Shown here: positions 61,523 through 64,000 of the stretch, piece by piece
Layout of the letters: each line of letters begins with the position of its first letter
How positions within the stretch are numbered: position 1 is the stretch's first letter
From: Siphonodentalium dalli
Lineage: Eukaryota; Mollusca; Scaphopoda; Gadilida; Siphonodentaliidae
Reading direction: 5' to 3'
DNA: 64,000 bases
Assembly (NCBI GenBank): GCA_032622095.1
Contig: CP136065.1
Coordinates: 210,718,151 to 210,782,150 of the forward strand
Made by a program: the position numbers and the translations under genes
The notes under the pieces: model-generated
Databases searched by the model: none
Told to the model about the DNA's origin: nothing
The model's input: the letters and a program-made list of their open reading frames with translations, nothing else

Positions 61523-62308
61523 ACTCACTTGCTGAGGTTTTGAGAAAAAAGACTTGTGTTGATATGTAGACTATTGGGAACGTCAGATGAAATAGTGCCT
61601 GACAAAAAAAAAGAGTTATTTAAGAGAACAAGATTCAAATATGTCACATTAATAGGGTGTAGCCTTAAAATATCAAAAGTTGAAACCATTAAAAAAATAA
61701 TTATTCTCTCAAGTTCACATTCCAACATATGCAAAATCCATTCTGAGAACTAAATCAACATTCTCAATGTTGGAGAAACAATCTAGCCATTATTTGATGA
61801 GTCCCTTGTTGAGTTGGCCTCTGCTTTGTTTTCTTTGAGAAGTATTCCACCAGTGAAAATCTGCCTTCATAATAGCAATATAATATTGTGTTGTGCTGGA
61901 TGAATGAACTTTGTCATGAAAGCTTAGATCTAGGGCTTTAATTCTAACAGCTCAGGGACATTCTGAGTATAAAGTATACCACAGAATGATTTATAGGACT
62001 TCTACAAGTAATTACATTCTTCATTCTTTGAGTTGTTCGAGTATCTTTCTTTTTTTTTCGTTCAAAGATTGAGGCAGTTACTGTAGTGTCCCGTGCGGAG
62101 GATGAATACTTTATATTGTTTATTTTCTTAAATGGCTAATTTCCTTTAGAATGGTGCCATTAGAACATCGATCGCGACACTCGTTTCGAACAATCTGCGT
62201 ATAATGTAACAAGCCATCACATTGATAAACTAACGATAAATCTCATGTAAAAAAAAATTAAAGGAAGTTCTTATTTTTGCAGAGAGCACATGGCTTCCAA
62301 AGAACATA
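61523..62308. other. Unassigned stretch
   Basis: Overlapping frames on both strands (61525-61753) are AT-rich and unrecognised. No repeat family. Confidence 0.4.
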
Positions 62309-62310
62309 TA

Positions 62311-62550
62311 CAATAATGCCCTAAATAATCGACTCTTTAACCGCAGCAGAATTATGGGTAACTTTTCAGGATTTAGTCGGAAATATAGCTTGTTGCCATT
62401 CATCAGAAAGCTCTCAGTGAGAGCTTTCCTTCTGATGCTCTCAGTGAGAGCTTTCCGATGAATGGCAACAAGCCATATTTCCGACTAAATCCTGAAAAGT
62501 TACCCATGATTCTGCTGTGGTTAAGGAGTCAATTATTTAGGGCATTACTG
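62311..62550. mobile_element. TA-E palindromic element, copy 14 (extended centre)
   Basis: Full length plus a duplicated centre: CTCTCAGTGAGAGCTTTCC occurs twice (62412 and 62439), making it the longest copy, 240 bp. Left end CAATAATG, TA on both sides. Confidence 0.92.
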
Positions 62551-62742
62551 TAGACTTTAATTTTACTGACTTGAAATTCGAAAAATTAATTTCACATGAA
62601 CTCACAAAGTCTTTCTGTACCCCCCCTTGCATATGCTGGTGAAAGCTTTGAAACATCCGACTTGTTATGTTACGTTACATTACAATAGATTTTGCCTGAT
62701 GAGGGCTGTTCATAAACAGTCGAAAGCTTGCTTATCAATCTG

Positions 62743-63110
62743 TCTAGCATCACCAAATTCACCCTCTATGGACCTCATTCGGCTTTATAGGGCTTATCTG
62801 GTGGGTCGTATCTATAGTCTCAAATTAACATTGTTTTAGATACTTTTTCCCTTCTGTTCATTTTCTATGTCCCCTAATTCGCAGAAGATAAAATGCATAA
62901 TAAAGGTGACTAATGAGTGAACATCACCGACTTCTACTGGGAAACTTCAATGAATCTGATCCTATTTCTCCCATAGCAGTTGAGGCCTAAGCAGAATGAG
63001 GTTCCAGAGGGTGAATTTGATGATGGTAGCTGGCCATGCGGGATAGCGTCACTAAATTAACCCTCTCGGACCTTATTCTGCAAATATCAGACACACTATT
63101 TCCAGGCTTG
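62743..63110. mobile_element. CAAG-A3 element, copy 4 (left end lost)
   Basis: TCTAGCATCACCAAATTCAC half-hairpin at left, centre CGTATCTATAGTCTCAAATT, CTTTTTCCCTTCTG, GATAAAATGCATAATAAAGG, CCCATAGCAGTTGAGGCC, right hairpin, and CACACTATTTCCAGGCTTG. Confidence 0.85.
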
Positions 63111-64000
63111 ATCCCCAGAATTGTTTCCTCCATTTCATAATCATGAATTTCTAAATGCAACATGACATCAAACTATTAACTGTTATGTAAACTTTACTCA
63201 CTTGGCAGTTAAACATCTGGCATCTCAACAATTCAGATCTCACAATAAATATTATCAGTCTGATGTTGTAGCCTTCACTGTGTAATCATGACTTTGACAT
63301 TCTAAATGCTACAAAACTGCCATCAAACTAAAACAAACTTTAAGTCCAACTCTCATAAATATCTAGTTGAAGCCTCCGTTTAATTGTGACTTTCTAAATG
63401 CCACAAATCAGCCAAAAATATTCTCATTTGTCCTCTCTTGATTTCATCTCATGAATCTAGTTTCCTCAAAATTTTATCAGCCATAAAACTAATAGTGGGA
63501 ACATTTGATATCAAGAGAAATTGTTTATACCTTTCACTACATTTGCAGCATAGCTTTGTTAATAGTGCTGAAAATTCTTCTTTTCCTACACTTAATATCT
63601 CACTTGTAAAGCATTGAGTTTCACTTCCAAGAGAAAGTTATCATGCACTAAACTGATACCACAAGTCTACCCATCCCATGATAGCCTATGATAGTCTTCC
63701 TTGGTTACACTTACTTAATTTCAAAAGGCCACAGCTTGGTGTTTGAACAGTGTGTTCTACTCTATCTGACAATAAATCCATCACTGACTGCCAGTCTAAC
63801 ATACATAAAATATTTGTCCTGCAGCTGTAAGCTACATACTGTTCTGTTTGATTACCAATAGAGCATCATAGACTGGTACCATCTTCCCTATAGGGGGTGC
63901 TATAAAATCTTATCACCCAACATGTTTCGCCAGATTGTTACTCTCGTAAATTGTAATGATTTTATAGTTATTCCCCTTTGGGTACTGTATTTAATACAAA
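63111..64000. other. Unassigned stretch to the window end
   Basis: AT-rich, unique on inspection, no repeat family or exon recognised. Confidence 0.4.

Overview
This window looks like intergenic or intronic DNA from a eukaryote, most likely a marine invertebrate and probably a lophotrochozoan. It is AT-rich and has no long ORF: the longest open frame is 141 codons, and the longer ones mostly read through palindromic repeats. A tRNA-type SINE with an (AATC)n tail at 138-454 and an element of CCGT microsatellite plus 174-bp tandem units at 32.6-33.8 kb resemble repeats common in molluscs and related phyla. The species cannot be named. I recognise no complete protein-coding gene, rRNA or functional tRNA. 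Two stretches could be coding exons (13371-13580 plus, 17714-17957 minus), both at low confidence.

By hand count roughly a third of the window is short non-autonomous transposons, in families defined here by comparing copies with each other. (1) TTAA elements start CCCTTT, end AAAGGG and lie between TTAA tetranucleotides, as in piggyBac-type elements: TTAA-B (9 copies), TTAA-C (5), TTAA-C-short (3), TTAA-D (7 plus fragments), TTAA-F (about 10). TTAA-J (2) has other ends but the same target. (2) CAAG elements (CAAGCC...GGCTTG) are long palindromes holding 'GCAGAATGAGG' hairpins, mostly with 8-bp target duplications; there are three subfamilies (A, A2, A3). (3) TA-E (19 copies and fragments) is a near-perfect 215-bp palindrome at TA sites. 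(4) TAGATC-H (5 copies) has 9-10 bp duplications, as in Mutator-like elements. (5) Single elements are a hAT-like MITE (25882-26266), a Helitron-like element (35831-36680), a CpG-rich palindrome (16780-17072) and a retroposon (15018-15307) whose head matches U2 snRNA.

Layout: 0-14 kb holds a SINE nested in TTAA-D, paired A and D elements, three TA-E units, TTAA-B and TTAA-C. 14-26 kb is sparser and carries the U2-headed retroposon and an interstitial telomeric array (24.47-24.57 kb) beside a TTAA-B. 26-40 kb is dense in TTAA-B and includes a run of three TTAA elements joined through shared TTAA sites, the tandem-repeat element, the Helitron and a 100-N gap inside a TTAA-B hairpin. 41.8-44.4 kb is a degenerate tandem duplication carrying four TTAA-C copies. 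46-64 kb holds the H family, a 152-bp satellite, further A and E copies and two local duplications.

Nested insertions give a relative history: TTAA-D and TTAA-F are older hosts, invaded by a SINE, a Helitron, CAAG elements and TA-E, and TTAA-B lies inside a CAAG-A2 copy. The most notable signals are the U2 snRNA-headed retroposon and a hairpin module shared by TTAA-B, -C and -D whose stem differs between families by paired compensatory changes.
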